64,000 bases of DNA from Anas platyrhynchos (lineage: Eukaryota > Chordata > Aves > Anseriformes > Anatidae): positions 143,614,001 to 143,678,000 of the forward strand of contig NC_092588.1 in the NCBI RefSeq assembly GCF_047663525.1, in the 5' to 3' direction. Positions within the stretch are counted from its first letter, which is position 1. Each line of letters opens with the position of its first letter. A program made the translations under genes and the position numbers. Shown here piece by piece: positions 62,906 to 64,000 of this stretch. The notes beneath the pieces were generated by a model. That model was not told where the DNA came from. It did no database searches and saw only the letters and a program-made list of their open reading frames with translations.

Positions 62906-64000
62906 CTGTCACTGGCAATGGCCAGGGCAGGAGCTCAGGGCTGAGTGGATGCAGAGGAGGAGGAGGATGTGGAGCCTGTTCCTAGGGTAAAAAGCCAATT
63001 TATGGGGTTAGTGAGATAACAGCACCTGGTGGCTGTGCTACGGTACCAGCGCTGGTGCCAGGGAGGGACATGGTGAACCTGCAGCCTGAGGTCTCATCTT
63101 CTGCCTGCGAAAGAAGAGTCACACCAGTCTCCAGCATTGCTCGCAGCTGCTGACCAAGAAAAGCCAGTCCCTTCGGGTTTGGAGCAGAGAGGTGCGAAGC
63201 GAGAAGGTATTCGGGAACTCCCTGATGGGAATGTCATTTTTGGAAGGTGAGAGTGCTCCCTCGTGTGGTTCCCCTGAGCACGAGTTAGGAGTTGGTCTGC
63301 AGGAAGAGCCACGGTTCCCTGATCCCACCCCAGTCCTTGCTAGAGGCATTTTGAACTAGACAGAAGAGTCCAATGAGAAATGCTCCTGTCTCTGAAATCC
63401 CACTGTCATCACTGACAAATAGGGTGGGACGAGAGAGGCAAAGGAGGGAAATCCCTTCGCATGACTCACAACCATTGGTAGCCCAGCAGTAGGCCTGAAC
63501 AAGCACCACTTGTCAGCTACTGACTCAAAAAAGCTTTCCTTAGGCATAGGAAAGACTTGTGTTTCGTGCCACAGATTAGTCTTTACTGCAAACAACTGCA
63601 AACTGCATCAAACCCATCGAGTTCCGTTGTCTCCGCTCCTGATGGAACACGTAAAAATGAAAGGCTGATGGGAGCTTCTATACACTGAAACAGCCAACTG
63701 CTGGAAAATAAAAAATAAAAAAAGGACAATATGTGCTTAAAGTGGTCAAGTAATACAATTAATCTGTCAAGTGGGCACCCTTTGAAAATAGCCAGTCCCA
63801 TAGAGCTTATTTATATAAATATTTGAGTTTAGTGAAATATTTCTGTTTAATATCATAAATCAGTATTAATATCTTGGGTCAATACTCTGTTGCCTTTAGC
63901 ACACAGCCAGCCAGCTGAATGTTAGTTTTACAATAGTGGACTTTCTGGGCTGGTTAAAGCGTTGATATTTTCTTCATTGCCCCTTTTCAAAAGAAAAGCA
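62906..64000. other. Downstream flank or further 3' UTR
   Basis: No gene recognised. It contains an A-rich stretch with AATAAA at 63707 and 63714. It could be the remainder of a longer JCAD 3' UTR or intergenic DNA towards SVIL if human gene order is kept. Confidence 0.5.

Noticed and set aside
1..64000. A novel defence, mobile or other undescribed system
   Set aside because: The content is an ordinary vertebrate locus with one known gene and standard repeats. Nothing suggests a multi-gene system.

Overview
The window is vertebrate nuclear DNA, almost certainly from a bird. It has one multi-exon protein gene, long non-coding stretches, and CR1 LINE copies of avian type. The best preserved CR1, at 37120-37530, resembles copies I know from waterfowl and gamefowl (Galloanserae). 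The order is a judgement from memory, not a result.

The only gene I can support firmly is JCAD (KIAA1462, junctional cadherin 5 associated), on the + strand in the right half. A GC-rich CpG-island promoter at about 37500-37900 contains a probable non-coding first exon ending at 37699. After a 10.7 kb intron, exon 2 (48379-48731) carries a 13-codon upstream ORF and the start codon at 48439. After a 4.8 kb intron, exon 3 (53557-57206) carries most of the protein. After a 3.0 kb intron, the last coding exon (from 60164) supplies 11 codons and the stop at 60196-60198. The three coding segments join in frame to 1325 residues, close to human JCAD (about 1359). The 3' UTR follows, with candidate polyadenylation signals at 61676 and 62884.

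The left 37 kb looks intergenic. If synteny with human holds, this side faces MTPAP, while SVIL lies beyond the 3' side; neither is visible here. It holds a perfect 72-copy AAAGG array (19492-19851), an AAAAT array, several homopolymer blocks, CR1 remnants near 26.2 and 32.2 kb, a palindromic forkhead-type site at 17962, and three minus-strand ORFs that I could not identify. The remaining short ORFs look like chance.

I see no previously undescribed system. The most checkable points are the JCAD upstream ORF, the CR1 and 10-bp minisatellite at the JCAD promoter, the short exon encoding a conserved PDZ-type C-terminus, the AAAGG array, and the unidentified minus-strand ORFs. No tRNA, rRNA or CRISPR array was found by eye.
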